DNA of 64,000 nt from Gammaproteobacteria bacterium (GTDB lineage Bacteria > Pseudomonadota > Gammaproteobacteria > Pseudomonadales > Pseudomonadaceae). Within the stretch, counting starts at the first letter, position 1. Every line of letters begins with the position of its first letter. The DNA is taken from the NCBI GenBank assembly GCA_018827205.1, contig JAHJXZ010000080.1, positions 1 through 64,000 of the forward strand, written 5' to 3'. The position numbers and the translations under genes were made by a program. Shown one piece after another: positions 1 through 9,444 of this stretch. The notes below the pieces were generated by a model. It searched no databases and was not told where the DNA came from. It saw only the letters and a list, made by a program, of their open reading frames with translations.

Positions 1-836
1 AGGCGGTCTTCGGCGCGGCCGGCGAGCATATGCAGGGCGTAACGCACCTTCCAGAGGAATTCCTGGCTGGAGGCGAGCAAGGCGTATTCGCTTTCCAACA
101 AAAAGCCCTGGCCGACCATGGCGTGCAGGTTAAGCGTGCCGAAATGCCGGCGCGCGACCCAAAGAATGGTCTGGATATCGCGCAGGCCGCCAGGTGAGCC
201 TTTGACGTTAGGCTCCAGGTTGTATTCGGTGTCGTTGTATTTGCCGTGACGGGCGCGCTGTTCTTTGTGTTTGGCCAGGAAGAACTGCTTGCTCGGCCAC
301 ATTTGCTCAGTGCTGGTGACCGCCTGCATGCGCTGGCGCAGGCGCTCGGGGCCGGCGATGGTACGGCTTTCCATCAAGTTGGTGATAACTGTCAGATCGG
401 CGCGGGCTTCTTCGGCGCACTCGTCAACGCTGCGCACGCTTTGCCCGACTTCCAGGCCGATGTCCCAGAGCAGGGTAAGGAAGCGCTCGATAGGCTCGCG
501 GAAGGTCTCGTGGTCGGCGTTGTCGAGGAGGATCAGCAGGTCGATGTCGGAGAAGGGGTGCAGTTCGCCACGGCCATAGCCGCCGACGGCGAGCAGAGCG
601 ATATCGGCGTCTTCACTCCAGGACAGACGGTCCCAGGCTTCGCGCAGGATCTGGTCGACAAACCAGGCGCGGTCCTCGACCAGGCGACGTACGTCACGGC
701 CGCTGGTAAAGCGCCCGTTTAGCACTTCACGGGCGTGGCGGATGGCCTTCTTGAATGCCGCAATCGGGCTGGCCTTGAGGGCCAGTTCCGCCTGGAACTG
801 GCCGCGGTCGAACAGCTCGGGATCTACCTGCGGCAT
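1..836 (-). CDS. glnD: [Protein-PII] uridylyltransferase, N-terminal part (runs off the window)
   Basis: GlnD uridylylates and deuridylylates the PII signal protein and so reports nitrogen status to glutamine synthetase and NtrBC. Only the first ~278 codons lie here; the gene continues beyond base 1. The reading frame is open from the ATG at 836-834 and begins [10 protein letters not shown]. Near residues 85-105 it shows the nucleotidyltransferase signature [17 protein letters not shown], with the two metal-binding aspartates. A glnE-like region with [17 protein letters not shown] follows, as in GlnD. It lies 29 bases downstream of map on the same strand and may be co-transcribed with it. The HD and ACT domains expected at the C-terminus are outside the window. 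Confidence 0.93.
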   Translation of the reverse strand, partial: MPQVDPELFDRGQFQAELALKASPIAAFKKAIRHAREVLNGRFTSGRDVRRLVEDRAWFVDQILREAWDRLSWSEDADIALLAVGGYGRGELHPFSDIDLLILLDNADHETFREPIERFLTLLWDIGLEVGQSVRSVDECAEEARADLTVITNLMESRTIAGPERLRQRMQAVTSTEQMWPSKQFFLAKHKEQRARHGKYNDTEYNLEPNVKGSPGGLRDIQTILWVARRHFGTLNLHAMVGQGFLLESEYALLASSQEFLWKVRYALHMLAGRAEDR

Positions 837-865
837 TGCGGCCTTCCTTCTATATGTTCAGGTTC

Positions 866-1648
866 TCAGGCTGAGGTGCGGGCGATGGTGTCGTCGTTGC
901 GCAGGGTGAAGATCTCGTAGCCGTCAGCGGTCACCAGAATGGTGTGCTCCCACTGGGCGGAGAGCTTGCGGTCCTTGGTTATCGCGGTCCAGCCGTCACC
1001 CAGTGTACGGGTTTCCGCGCGGCCCTGATTGATCATCGGCTCGATGGTGAAGGTCATGCCTTCCTTTAGTTCCATGCCGGTGCCGGCGCGACCGTAGTGC
1101 AGCACTTGCGGCTCTTCATGGAACACCGCGCCAATGCCGTGGCCGCAGTATTCGCGCACCACAGAGAAGCCGTTCTTCTCGGCATGCTTCTGGATCACTT
1201 CGCCGATATCGCCTAGGCGTGTGCCCGGCTTGACCAGCTCGATACCTTTATACATGCACTCCTGGGTGATCTTGGCCAGGCGTTCGGCCCACTCTGGCAC
1301 TTTGCCGACCATGAACATCTTGCTGGTATCACCGTGGTAGCCATCTTTGATCACGGTGATATCGATGTTGATAACGTCACCTTCTTTCAGCGGCTTGTCA
1401 TTCGGGATGCCGTGGCAGACCACGTGGTTGACCGAAGTGCAGATCGACTTGGGGAAACCTTTGTAATTGAGCGGCGCGGGGATGGCCTGCTGCACGTTGA
1501 CAATATAGTCGTGGCAGATACGGTCGAGCTCTTCGGTAGTGACGCCGGGCTTGACGTGCTCGCCAATCATTTCCAGAACTTCGGCAGCTAGGCGACCGGC
1601 TACGCGCATTTTCTCGATTTCGTCGGGCGTTTTGATGGTGACGGTCAT
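866..1648 (-). CDS. map: Type I methionine aminopeptidase
   Basis: Removes the initiator methionine from nascent cytosolic proteins. The 260-residue product has the usual length of bacterial type I enzymes, without an N-terminal extension. The five metal ligands can be placed: Asp in VINIDITV, Asp in GYHGDTSKMF, His in CGHGIGAVFHEEPQ, Glu in FTIEPMIN and Glu in WEHTILVT. It is transcribed divergently from rpsB, as in many gammaproteobacteria, and precedes glnD on the same strand. The ATG at 1648 is the only start that gives the full N-terminus. No strong Shine-Dalgarno is visible. Confidence 0.97.
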   Translation of the reverse strand: MTVTIKTPDEIEKMRVAGRLAAEVLEMIGEHVKPGVTTEELDRICHDYIVNVQQAIPAPLNYKGFPKSICTSVNHVVCHGIPNDKPLKEGDVINIDITVIKDGYHGDTSKMFMVGKVPEWAERLAKITQECMYKGIELVKPGTRLGDIGEVIQKHAEKNGFSVVREYCGHGIGAVFHEEPQVLHYGRAGTGMELKEGMTFTIEPMINQGRAETRTLGDGWTAITKDRKLSAQWEHTILVTADGYEIFTLRNDDTIARTSA

Positions 1649-1831
1649 GTGCGGCTCTCGAACGCGAACAGAAAGGGCGTCATCTTAACAGCTACAAGCC
1701 GCCAGCCATAAGCGCCACGTAAAACCTACCACTGGGTCGGCTGCATATGTTGCTGTCTGCGAGTAGCTTGCCCCCGACTTTTATGGTATAAAACGCGCCG
1801 CTTTACGGGCTGTGTGCCCGAAAGCTTAAAC

Positions 1832-1933
1832 CCACACACGTATCGACACGGTTTCCTGGGTGCCTTGCGACAAGTTCGCCGGGTTGGAGATCGGGATACG
1901 TGGAGGCCTAACCCGACTTATCAAGGAACTATC
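1832..1933 (+). promoter_or_regulatory. rpsB leader RNA (S2 autoregulatory leader, t44-type)
   Basis: The untranslated leader of rpsB resembles the E. coli rpsB leader as I remember it, sharing CACACACGTATCG near the start and GGGATACGTGGAGGC further on. Two pairings interleave. CACGTATC (about 1837-1844) pairs with GATACGTG (1895-1902). GGGTT (1881-1885) pairs with AACCC (1910-1914). This is a pseudoknot-like fold. In other gammaproteobacteria ribosomal protein S2 binds this leader to repress rpsB-tsf. An AT-rich TATAAA at 1787-1792 could be the -10 upstream; I see no good -35 at normal spacing. The fold is from inspection, not computed. Confidence 0.8.
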
Positions 1934-2677
1934 ATGTCCCAAGTCAACATGCGCGATATGCTGAAGGCCGGTGTGCACTTCGGCCACCAGACCCGTTACT
2001 GGAACCCGAAAATGGGCAAGTACATTTTCGGCGCGCGCAACAAGATCCACATCATCAACCTTGAAAAAACCCTGCCAATGTTCAACGACGCACTGTCGTT
2101 CGTTGAGAAGCTGGCTTCGGGCAAAAACAAGATTCTGTTCGTTGGCACCAAGCGTTCCGCTGGCAAGATCGTTGCTGAAGAAGCAGCACGTTGCGGTTCG
2201 CCGTACGTCGATCATCGCTGGTTGGGCGGCATGCTGACCAACTACAAAACCATCCGCGCCTCGATCAAGCGTCTGCGTGATCTGGAAGTTCAGTCCCAGG
2301 ACGGCACTTTCACCAAGCTGACCAAGAAAGAAGCCCTGATGCGCACCCGTGATCTGGAAAAACTGGATCGCAGCCTGGGTGGTATCAAGGACATGGGCGG
2401 TCTGCCAGACGCTCTGTTCGTGATCGACGTTGACCACGAGCGCATTGCTATCACCGAAGCCAACAAGCTGGGCATCCCAGTTATCGGCATCGTCGATACC
2501 AACAGCAGCCCGGAAGGCGTTGACTACATCATCCCAGGTAACGATGACGCCATTCGCGCCATCCAGCTGTACATGGGGGCAATGGCTGACTCGGTAATCC
2601 GTGGTCGCACCAACGCTAACGGCGGCACTGACGAATTCGTCGAGCAAGCCCCGGCTGTAGAAGCTGCTGAAGGCTAA
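1934..2677 (+). CDS. rpsB: 30S ribosomal protein S2
   Basis: Structural protein of the small ribosomal subunit that binds near the head-body hinge with S1. The 247-residue product starts [20 protein letters not shown] and contains family blocks [12 protein letters not shown] and [12 protein letters not shown] place the start at the ATG at 1934, behind AAGGAAC at 1923-1929. An in-frame ATG at 1814 would run through the conserved leader RNA, so it is rejected. A terminator-like hairpin follows, then tsf. The S2 leader probably controls both genes. Confidence 0.98.
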   Translation: MSQVNMRDMLKAGVHFGHQTRYWNPKMGKYIFGARNKIHIINLEKTLPMFNDALSFVEKLASGKNKILFVGTKRSAGKIVAEEAARCGSPYVDHRWLGGMLTNYKTIRASIKRLRDLEVQSQDGTFTKLTKKEALMRTRDLEKLDRSLGGIKDMGGLPDALFVIDVDHERIAITEANKLGIPVIGIVDTNSSPEGVDYIIPGNDDAIRAIQLYMGAMADSVIRGRTNANGGTDEFVEQAPAVEAAEG

Positions 2678-2708
2678 GTAAAACGCGCTTAGCGTTTGCT
2701 TAGTTCGC

Positions 2709-2733
2709 AAAAAGGGGGCTTGGCCCCCTTTTT
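2709..2733 (+). terminator. Intercistronic hairpin between rpsB and tsf
   Basis: A perfect stem AAAAAGGGGGC / GCCCCCTTTTT around a TTG loop, 32 bases after the rpsB stop. It has the shape of an intrinsic terminator. Because rpsB and tsf usually share an operon, it probably attenuates rather than fully ends transcription, giving a different S2 to EF-Ts ratio. Confidence 0.85.
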
Positions 2734-2860
2734 GCCACCTTTTAAACCATCGCCGACGTGCAGTTGCAATCGTTTCTGATCATTGTCGGCAATGCGTTAC
2801 GAATTGAGCGCCCGTTTTTGGCGGGTGGAATGGTTAACAACCTATCCAGGGGATTTTGAA

Positions 2861-3727
2861 ATGGCAGAAATTACTGCAGCGTTGGTTAAAGAACTGCGTG
2901 AGCGTACTGGCGAAGGCATGATGGATTGCAAGAAGGCCTTGACCAAGGCTGGCGGCGACATCGAAAAAGCCATCGACGACATGCGTGCTTCCGGCGCGAT
3001 CAAAGCTGCCAAGAAAGCTGGCAACGTGGCTGCCGAAGGCGCCATCAGTATCAAGGAAGATGGCAAGACTGCCGTTATTCTCGAAGTTAACTCGCAGACC
3101 GACTTCCTGGCTCTGCAGGACGATTTCAAGAGCTTCGTTGCTGCCAGTGTCGAGAAAGCCTTCGCTGACAAGCTGTCTGAAGTTGAGCCGCTGATCGCCG
3201 CTCAAGAAGAAGCCCGTCTGGCTCTGGTTGCCAAGTGCGGCGAGAACGTCAATATCCGTCGTCTGGCGCGTATTGAAGGTGACGTTCTGGGTTCTTACCT
3301 GCACGGCAACAAGATCGGTGTTGTGGTTGTGCTCAAGGGCGGCACCGTCGACCTGGCTAAAGACATCGCCATGCACGTAGCTGCAAGCAACCCTGAATTC
3401 CTGCTGCCTTCGGAAGTTTCCGCTGAAGCCATCGAGCGCGAGAAAGCCGTGTTCGTCAGCCTCAACGAAGACAAGATCAAGGGCAAACCGGCTGAAATCG
3501 TCGAGAAGATGGTTGCTGGTCGTATCCAGAAGTTCCTTGCTGAAGCCAGCCTGGTTGAGCAAGCCTTCGTTAAAGACCCGGAAATCAAGGTCGGTGCTCT
3601 GGCCAAGAAAGCCGGTGCTGAAATCGTTTCCTTCACCTACTTCAAGGTTGGCGAAGGCATCGAGAAGCCGGTCGACAACTTTGCTGAAGAAGTTGCTGCA
3701 CAAGTAGCTGCTGCCAGCAAGTCGTAA
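2861..3727 (+). CDS. tsf: Translation elongation factor Ts
   Basis: Guanine-nucleotide exchange factor that recycles EF-Tu-GDP. The 288-residue product starts [20 protein letters not shown]. It shows the UBA-like N-terminal domain with MMDCKKAL (residues ~20-27) and the EF-Tu-contacting motif NSQTDF (~residue 80). The start at 2861 is behind AGGGGA at 2849-2854. An ATG at 2783 would add 26 residues with no family support. Partner of rpsB immediately upstream. Confidence 0.98.
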   Translation: MAEITAALVKELRERTGEGMMDCKKALTKAGGDIEKAIDDMRASGAIKAAKKAGNVAAEGAISIKEDGKTAVILEVNSQTDFLALQDDFKSFVAASVEKAFADKLSEVEPLIAAQEEARLALVAKCGENVNIRRLARIEGDVLGSYLHGNKIGVVVVLKGGTVDLAKDIAMHVAASNPEFLLPSEVSAEAIEREKAVFVSLNEDKIKGKPAEIVEKMVAGRIQKFLAEASLVEQAFVKDPEIKVGALAKKAGAEIVSFTYFKVGEGIEKPVDNFAEEVAAQVAAASKS

Positions 3728-3750
3728 GACGGCTAACCGCTGTTGCCCCG

Positions 3751-3783
3751 AAGAGGCTGCCCGCTAACGCGCGCGGCCTCTTT
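3751..3783 (+). terminator. tsf terminator
   Basis: Stem AAGAGGC (3751-3757) / GCCTCTT (3776-3782), with a GC-rich apical region, ends in a short T run 24 bases after the tsf stop. It separates rpsB-tsf from pyrH-frr. The T tract is short, so efficiency is uncertain. Confidence 0.7.
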
Positions 3784-3917
3784 GTCAAATTGAGGGCACA
3801 GCTAAGCTGTGGAGTGGTTGGGGCTTTGGCACCAATGGCTCGGGGCGCTGTCGAAGCGCTCGATAAAAGCGAACCGAAGGTTTGCACAGAATTCAAACGC
3901 CGCAGGAGAGACTCGCA

Positions 3918-4667
3918 ATGGCTCAGCAGATGAGTGGTCGTCAACCGCGCTACAAGCGCATTCTGCTCAAACTTAGCGGCGAGGCCCTGATGGGGTCGGA
4001 AGATTTCGGCATCGATCCCAAGGTGCTTGACCGCATGGCGCTGGAAGTCGGCCAACTGGTCGGTATTGGCGTACAGGTCGGTTTGGTGATCGGTGGTGGC
4101 AACCTGTTCCGTGGCGCAGCGCTGAGCGCGGCGGGTATGGATCGGGTAACCGGCGACCACATGGGCATGCTGGCGACCGTGATGAACGCCTTGGCCATGC
4201 GCGATGCGCTGGAGCGCTCGAACATCCCCGCTATCGTGATGTCGGCCATCTCCATGGTCGGAGTGACCGATCACTACGACCGACGCAAGGCGCTGCGTCA
4301 TCTGAAAACCGGTGAGGTGGTGATTTTCGCCGCTGGCACTGGTAATCCGTTCTTCACCACCGACTCGGCCGCCTGCCTGCGCGCCATCGAAATCGATGCC
4401 GACGTGGTGCTCAAGGCGACCAAGGTGGATGGTGTGTACACTGCCGATCCATTCAAAGACCCGCATGCCGAGAAGTTCGATCGCCTGACCTACGATGAGG
4501 TGCTCGACCGCAAGCTGGGCGTAATGGACCTGACGGCCATCTGTCTGTGCCGCGACCATAATATGCCGCTGCGTGTTTTCAACATGAATAAGCCCGGCGC
4601 CCTGCTGAACGTTGTAGTCGGCGGCGCTGAAGGCACTCTGATTGAGGAAGATAAACATGATCAATGA
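3918..4667 (+). CDS. pyrH: UMP kinase
   Basis: Phosphorylates UMP to UDP in pyrimidine nucleotide synthesis; bacterial PyrH is a hexameric amino-acid-kinase-family enzyme. The 249-residue product has [14 protein letters not shown] near the N-terminus, the glycine loop [11 protein letters not shown], and [19 protein letters not shown] near residue 170. The start at 3918 follows CAGGAGAG at 3902-3909 and gives the Pseudomonas-type start [14 protein letters not shown]. An upstream ATG at 3882 lacks such a site. The gene overlaps frr by 11 bases, so translation is probably coupled. Confidence 0.98.
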   Translation: MAQQMSGRQPRYKRILLKLSGEALMGSEDFGIDPKVLDRMALEVGQLVGIGVQVGLVIGGGNLFRGAALSAAGMDRVTGDHMGMLATVMNALAMRDALERSNIPAIVMSAISMVGVTDHYDRRKALRHLKTGEVVIFAAGTGNPFFTTDSAACLRAIEIDADVVLKATKVDGVYTADPFKDPHAEKFDRLTYDEVLDRKLGVMDLTAICLCRDHNMPLRVFNMNKPGALLNVVVGGAEGTLIEEDKHDQ

Positions 4668-5214
4668 GATCAAGAAAGACGCCCAGGTACGCATGCAGAA
4701 GAGCCTGGAATCGCTGGTTCACGCCTTTAGCCGTATCCGTACCGGTCAAGCTCACCCTAGCATTCTCGGTGGCGTGATGGTGCCTTACTACGGCTCTGAC
4801 ACCCCGCTGAATCAGGTGGCCAACGTCACCGTCAAGGACGCCCGTACCCTGCAGGTTGTGGCCTTCGAGCGCAACATGCTGGCGGCTGTCGACAAGGCTA
4901 TCCAGAGCTCCGGTCTGGGCTTCAACCCGACCAACCTGGGCGAGCTGCTGCTGATTTCCATGCCGGCGCTGACCGAAGAAACCCGCAAGGGCTTCACCAA
5001 GCAGGCGCGTGATGCGGCTGAAGATGGCCGCGTAGCCGTGCGCAATATCCGTCGTGATGCCTTGAGTCAGTTGAAAGACCTGGTCAAGGAGAAGGAAATC
5101 AGCGAAGACGAAGAGCGCCGTGCCGCCGACGAAATCCAGAAGCTGACCGACAAGTTCGTGGCGGAAATCGAAGTAGCAGTGAAGCAGAAAGAAGCGGATC
5201 TGATGGCCGTTTAA
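4657..5214 (+). CDS. frr: Ribosome recycling factor
   Basis: With EF-G, splits post-termination ribosomes so they can start again. The 185-residue length is exact for the family. The N-terminus is [20 protein letters not shown], and the blocks VRNIRRDA and [11 protein letters not shown] are characteristic of the three-helix-bundle arm. The start ATG lies within the end of pyrH, behind GAGGAAG (4644-4650). An alternative in-frame ATG at 4642 sits on top of that site and is less likely. Confidence 0.98.
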   Translation: MINEIKKDAQVRMQKSLESLVHAFSRIRTGQAHPSILGGVMVPYYGSDTPLNQVANVTVKDARTLQVVAFERNMLAAVDKAIQSSGLGFNPTNLGELLLISMPALTEETRKGFTKQARDAAEDGRVAVRNIRRDALSQLKDLVKEKEISEDEERRAADEIQKLTDKFVAEIEVAVKQKEADLMAV

Positions 5215-5229
5215 CGGCTGGATATCGTC

Positions 5230-5985
5230 ATGGAAAAGACCAAAGACGGTAGTCCGCCCGCCGTGCCACGACATGTGGCGATCATCATGGACGGTAACAA
5301 TCGCTGGGCGAAGAAGCGTCTGCTGCCCGGCGTGGCCGGTCATAAAGCCGGTGTCGATGCGGTGCGTGCAGTGATCGAGGTGTGCGCCGAGGCGGGTGTC
5401 GAGGTGCTGACGCTGTTCGCTTTCTCCAGTGAAAACTGGCAGCGCCCGGCTGAAGAGGTCAGTGCACTGATGGAGTTGTTCCTCAGTGCGCTGCGCCGCG
5501 AAGCGAAGAAACTCGATGCAAATGACATCAGTCTGCGCATTATTGGTGATCGTTCGCGCTTTCACCCTGAGCTGCAGGCCGCGATGCGTGAGGCCGAAGC
5601 GCAGACTGCCGGCGATAAGCGCTTTGTTCTGCAGGTGGCAGCCAACTACGGCGGCCAGTGGGATATCGCTCAGGCTGCTCAGCGTCTGGCCCGTGAAGTT
5701 CAAGGCGGCCATTTGCGCGCCGAGGACATCACTCCCGAATTGCTGCAGAGCTGCCTGGTAACCGGCGACTTGCCGCTGCCGGATCTGTGCATTCGCACAG
5801 GTGGCGAACACCGCATCAGTAATTTCCTGCTCTGGCAGCTGGCTTACACCGAGCTGTATTTCTCCGACCTGTTTTGGCCGGATTTCAAACACGACGCCAT
5901 GCGCAAAGCCTTGGCCGATTTTGCTAGTCGTCAGCGTCGCTTTGGGAAAACCAGCGATCAGGTGACTGCTGAGGCCCGCAGCTGA
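5230..5985 (+). CDS. uppS: Isoprenyl transferase (undecaprenyl diphosphate synthase)
   Basis: Adds isopentenyl units in cis to farnesyl diphosphate, making the C55 carrier for peptidoglycan and O-antigen synthesis. The 251-residue product has the catalytic IIMDGNNRWAKKR near residue 19 and the C-terminal IRTGGEHRISNFLLWQ with ELYFSDLFWPDF. It follows frr by 15 bases and overlaps cdsA by one base (TGATG), indicating an operon that continues to rseP and beyond. Confidence 0.97.
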   Translation: MEKTKDGSPPAVPRHVAIIMDGNNRWAKKRLLPGVAGHKAGVDAVRAVIEVCAEAGVEVLTLFAFSSENWQRPAEEVSALMELFLSALRREAKKLDANDISLRIIGDRSRFHPELQAAMREAEAQTAGDKRFVLQVAANYGGQWDIAQAAQRLAREVQGGHLRAEDITPELLQSCLVTGDLPLPDLCIRTGGEHRISNFLLWQLAYTELYFSDLFWPDFKHDAMRKALADFASRQRRFGKTSDQVTAEARS

Positions 5986-6800
5986 TGCTCAAACAACGAA
6001 TTATCACGGCGCTGGTGCTGTTGCCATTCGCTCTGGGTGGCTTCTTTCTGCTTAATGGCGCGCTGTTTGCGCTGTTTATCGGCGCAGTGGTCAGCCTGGG
6101 CGCCTGGGAATGGGCGCGCCTGGCAGGTTTTACTGCCCAGGTGCAGCGCGTTGCCTACGCCGCGCTAGTGGCTGCGTTGTTGTTCGGCTTGTATCTGCTG
6201 CCGGCCTCGGCGCCTTGGGTGTTGTTGCTTGGGGTTGTCTGGTGGGCTGTGGCGACCTTTCTGGTTTTGGGCTATCCCGCCAGCAGCCGTTACTGGACGC
6301 AGGCTCCAGTCAGATTACTGATCGGTTTGCTGATTCTGTTGCCGGCTTGGCAGGGTCTGGTGCTGTTCAAGCAGTGGCCTGAAGCAAACTGGCTGATTCT
6401 CGCGGTGATGGTGCTGGTGTGGGGTGCGGATATCGGCGCCTATTTCGCCGGCCGTCGCTTCGGCAAACGCAAGCTGGCGCCGCAGGTCAGTCCCGGTAAG
6501 AGCTGGGAAGGGGTGTTCGGCGGCCTGCTGGCGACACTGCTGGTCTGCGTGGGCGTGGCGATCTACCGTGACTGGTCGTTTGCCAGCCTGTTGTTGGGCC
6601 TGGGCGGCACCGCCGTGGTGGTGTTGATCTCGGTGGTCGGCGATCTGACCGAAAGCATGTTTAAGCGCCAGTCCGGGGTTAAGGACAGCAGCAATCTGCT
6701 GCCGGGCCATGGCGGTGTGCTGGATCGTATCGACAGCCTGACGGCGGCGATCCCAGTGTTCGCCGCGTTGCTTTGGCTGGCGGGCTGGGGCGCGCTGTGA
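5985..6800 (+). CDS. cdsA: Phosphatidate cytidylyltransferase (CDP-diglyceride synthase)
   Basis: Integral membrane enzyme that makes CDP-diacylglycerol from phosphatidate and CTP for phospholipid synthesis. The 271-residue product is rich in hydrophobic segments, about eight by inspection. It ends with the CdsA signature: [16 protein letters not shown] then [13 protein letters not shown] near residues 215-250. The start overlaps the uppS stop, and its own stop overlaps the dxr start. Confidence 0.97.
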   Translation: MLKQRIITALVLLPFALGGFFLLNGALFALFIGAVVSLGAWEWARLAGFTAQVQRVAYAALVAALLFGLYLLPASAPWVLLLGVVWWAVATFLVLGYPASSRYWTQAPVRLLIGLLILLPAWQGLVLFKQWPEANWLILAVMVLVWGADIGAYFAGRRFGKRKLAPQVSPGKSWEGVFGGLLATLLVCVGVAIYRDWSFASLLLGLGGTAVVVLISVVGDLTESMFKRQSGVKDSSNLLPGHGGVLDRIDSLTAAIPVFAALLWLAGWGAL

Positions 6801-7981
6801 GTCACCTGCAGCAGATTACCGTGCTAGGGGCGACCGGTTCGATCGGCCTGAGCACTCTCGATGTCATCGCTCGCCACCCTGAGCGCTATCAAGTATTCGC
6901 GTTGTCCGGCTTCAGTCGCCTGACTGAGCTGGAAGCGCTGTGCATGATCTACCGCCCGCGCTTTGCTGTGGTGCCGCAGGCTTTGCAAGCTCGCCATCTG
7001 CAGGAAGGTTTACGTGCTGCCGGTTTGGCCACTCAAGTGCTGCATGGCCCCGAGGGGCTGTGTGAAGTGGCAGCGCATCCTGAAGTGGATGCGGTGATGG
7101 CCGCCATCGTAGGGGCGGCCGGGTTGCCGCCGACCCTGGCGGCGGTCGAGGCCGGCAAGAAGGTGCTGCTGGCCAACAAAGAAGCCCTGGTGATGTCGGG
7201 CGCACTGTTTATGCAGGCTGTGCGTAAAAGCGGCGCTGTGCTGTTGCCGATCGACAGTGAGCACAATGCGATTTTTCAGTGTCTGCCGGGTGACTACGCC
7301 CGTGGCCTACAGCAGGTTGGCGTGCGGCGCATTCTGCTGACCGCTTCTGGTGGGCCGTTCCGCGAAATGCCACTGGAGCAGCTGCATGCGGTCACTCCCG
7401 AGCAGGCGTGCGCGCATCCCAACTGGTCGATGGGGCGCAAGATCTCGGTCGACTCGGCGAGCATGATGAACAAAGGCCTGGAGCTGATCGAGGCCTGCTG
7501 GTTGTTTGACGCCACGCCAGCGCAGATTGAAGTGGTGGTGCATCCGCAGAGCGTGATCCATTCGCTGGTCGATTATGTCGACGGTTCGGTGCTGGCCCAG
7601 TTGGGCAATCCGGATATGCGCACGCCGATCAGTCACGCCCTGGCCTGGCCGGAGCGAATCGACTCGGGTGTCGCGCCGCTGGATCTGTTCGCCATTGCTC
7701 GGCTGGACTTTCAGGCACCGGACGAGCAGCGCTTTCCTTGTCTGCGCCTGGCGCGTGAGGCGGCGCAGGCCGGCGGTACAGCGCCTGCGATGCTCAATGC
7801 TGCCAATGAAGTGGCGGTTGCCGCGTTTCTTGAGCGGCGCATTCGCTTTCCAGAGATCGCGAGTATCATCGAAGACGTTCTGCACGCTGAGCCCGCCCTG
7901 GCGGTTGAGAGTCTGGATACGGTACTGGCTGCTGATAGTCGGGCCCGTGATCTGGCCGAGCAATGGCTGAGTCGGCGCTGA
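6797..7981 (+). CDS. dxr: 1-deoxy-D-xylulose-5-phosphate reductoisomerase
   Basis: First committed step of the MEP isoprenoid pathway, converting DXP to MEP with NADPH. It shows the Rossmann motif [15 protein letters not shown] at the N-terminus, [13 protein letters not shown] with metal-binding Asp and Glu, and [15 protein letters not shown] choose the GTG at 6797, which overlaps the cdsA stop (GTGA) and gives [16 protein letters not shown], the usual start; this makes 394 residues. An ATG at 6773 would add eight residues inside cdsA. ispD and ispF of the same pathway lie further along this window. Confidence 0.97.
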   Translation: MSHLQQITVLGATGSIGLSTLDVIARHPERYQVFALSGFSRLTELEALCMIYRPRFAVVPQALQARHLQEGLRAAGLATQVLHGPEGLCEVAAHPEVDAVMAAIVGAAGLPPTLAAVEAGKKVLLANKEALVMSGALFMQAVRKSGAVLLPIDSEHNAIFQCLPGDYARGLQQVGVRRILLTASGGPFREMPLEQLHAVTPEQACAHPNWSMGRKISVDSASMMNKGLELIEACWLFDATPAQIEVVVHPQSVIHSLVDYVDGSVLAQLGNPDMRTPISHALAWPERIDSGVAPLDLFAIARLDFQAPDEQRFPCLRLAREAAQAGGTAPAMLNAANEVAVAAFLERRIRFPEIASIIEDVLHAEPALAVESLDTVLAADSRARDLAEQWLSRR

Positions 7982-8002
7982 TCGCTGACGCGGAGAAGTA
8001 TG

Positions 8003-9355
8003 ATGAGTGCGCTTTATATGTTGGTCGGCACCTTGGTTGCGTTGGGTGTGCTGGTAACCATCCACGAATACGGGCACTTCTGGGTCGCCCGCCGTTGTGG
8101 CGTCAAGGTGCTGCGGTTTTCCGTAGGCTTTGGTAGCCCGTTGCTGCGTTGGCATGACCGCCAGGGAACCGAGTTTGTAGTGGCCGCCATCCCGCTGGGC
8201 GGCTACGTGAAAATGCTCGACGAGCGCGAAGGTGATGTACCGCCGGAGTTGCTCAACCAGTCGTTCAATCGCAAGTCGGTCCAGCAGCGTATTGCCATTG
8301 TGGCCGCTGGTCCGGTTGCGAATTTCCTGCTGACATTGTTCTTTTTCTGGGTTGTAGCCATGCTGGGCAGCCAGCAGGTGCGCCCGGTTATTGGTGCGGT
8401 CGAGGCGGGCAGTCTGGCTGATGTGGCTGGTTTGCAGGTCGGGCAGGAAATTGTCGCGATTGATGGCGAGCCCACTGCGGGCTGGGCTGCGGTGAATCTG
8501 CAGCTGGTCAGTCGGTTGGGTGAAAGTGGTCGTCTGGATCTGGCGGTGCGTGAGCCAGGTTCCTCGGTCGACAGTCCGCGGCAGATCGTGCTGGATAACT
8601 GGCTACGCGGTGCCGATGAGCCAGACCCCATTTCCTCGTTGGGTATTCGCCCTTGGCGTCCGGTGTTGCAGCCAGTGCTGGCGCAGCTTGATCCCGAAGG
8701 ACCGGCATTTGCGGCGGGCTTGCAAGTTGGCGATCGTTTGCTGGCGCTCGACGGCCAGTCTTTGGCTGATTGGCAGCAACTAGTTGATCAGGTCCGCGGT
8801 TTGCCGGGTAAAAAAATCAGCCTACTGGTAGAACGTCAAGGTCAGCAGCTGGATGTGCCGCTGACTCTGGCCGCGCGCGGTGAGGGTGAGGCCCTCAGTG
8901 GCTATCTGGGTGCTGGCGTGGCGGGTGGCGAATGGCCGCCTGAGATGCTGCGCGAAGTCAGCTATGGCCCGTTAGAAGCCATCGCTGAAGGTGCCAAAAA
9001 TACCTGGACAATGAGTGTTCTAACCCTTAATTCCCTGAAGAAAATGCTGTTTGGCGAGCTCTCGGTAAAAAACTTGAGCGGGCCGATAACCATTGCTAAA
9101 GTGGCGGGCGCTTCTGCTGAGTCAGGTTTGAGTGATTTTCTTAAATTTCTCGCCTATTTAAGTATTAGCCTGGGGGTTCTTAATTTGTTGCCTATCCCCG
9201 TGCTGGATGGGGGGCATCTACTTTTTTATCTGGTCGAGTGGGTGCGTGGTCGCCCGCTGTCGGAACGGATACAGGGTTGGGGGATGCAGATCGGCATCAG
9301 TTTGGTCATCGGGGTCATGTTGCTGGCCCTGGTAAACGACTTGGGTCGCCTGTAG
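8003..9355 (+). CDS. rseP: Site-2 intramembrane zinc protease RseP (MucP)
   Basis: Cleaves membrane-bound anti-sigma factors after a site-1 cut (MucA in Pseudomonas), releasing the envelope-stress sigma factor. The 450-residue product has the zinc motif HEYGH in the first membrane segment (residues ~20-24), two central PDZ domains, and the second active-site motif PVLDGGHLLF near residue 397. GGAGAAG at 7992-7998 suits the ATG at 8003 better than the one at 8000. The bases encoding the C-terminal membrane region (about 9000-9230) are visibly more AT-rich than the rest of the gene. Confidence 0.96.
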   Translation: MSALYMLVGTLVALGVLVTIHEYGHFWVARRCGVKVLRFSVGFGSPLLRWHDRQGTEFVVAAIPLGGYVKMLDEREGDVPPELLNQSFNRKSVQQRIAIVAAGPVANFLLTLFFFWVVAMLGSQQVRPVIGAVEAGSLADVAGLQVGQEIVAIDGEPTAGWAAVNLQLVSRLGESGRLDLAVREPGSSVDSPRQIVLDNWLRGADEPDPISSLGIRPWRPVLQPVLAQLDPEGPAFAAGLQVGDRLLALDGQSLADWQQLVDQVRGLPGKKISLLVERQGQQLDVPLTLAARGEGEALSGYLGAGVAGGEWPPEMLREVSYGPLEAIAEGAKNTWTMSVLTLNSLKKMLFGELSVKNLSGPITIAKVAGASAESGLSDFLKFLAYLSISLGVLNLLPIPVLDGGHLLFYLVEWVRGRPLSERIQGWGMQIGISLVIGVMLLALVNDLGRL

Positions 9356-9444
9356 CCGCTACTGAATTACGCTCTCGGTACGTACAAGACGTGTCGCACT
9401 AAGCGGCAGATTTTTTATTGTCAGTTGGAATAAGAAAGGACTTC

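Noticed and set aside
246..722. Plus-strand open frame of 158 codons opposite glnD
   Set aside because: It is antisense to the clear GlnD nucleotidyltransferase sequence, has no ribosome site and no recognisable domain.
3642..4694. Minus-strand open frame of 350 codons spanning the tsf-pyrH gap
   Set aside because: Covers the end of tsf, a terminator and pyrH in antisense; no family signature.
9354..9417. Terminator between rseP and bamA
   Set aside because: GCCGCT and AGCGGC are about 40 bases apart and followed by T-rich sequence, but the loop is too long for a convincing intrinsic terminator.
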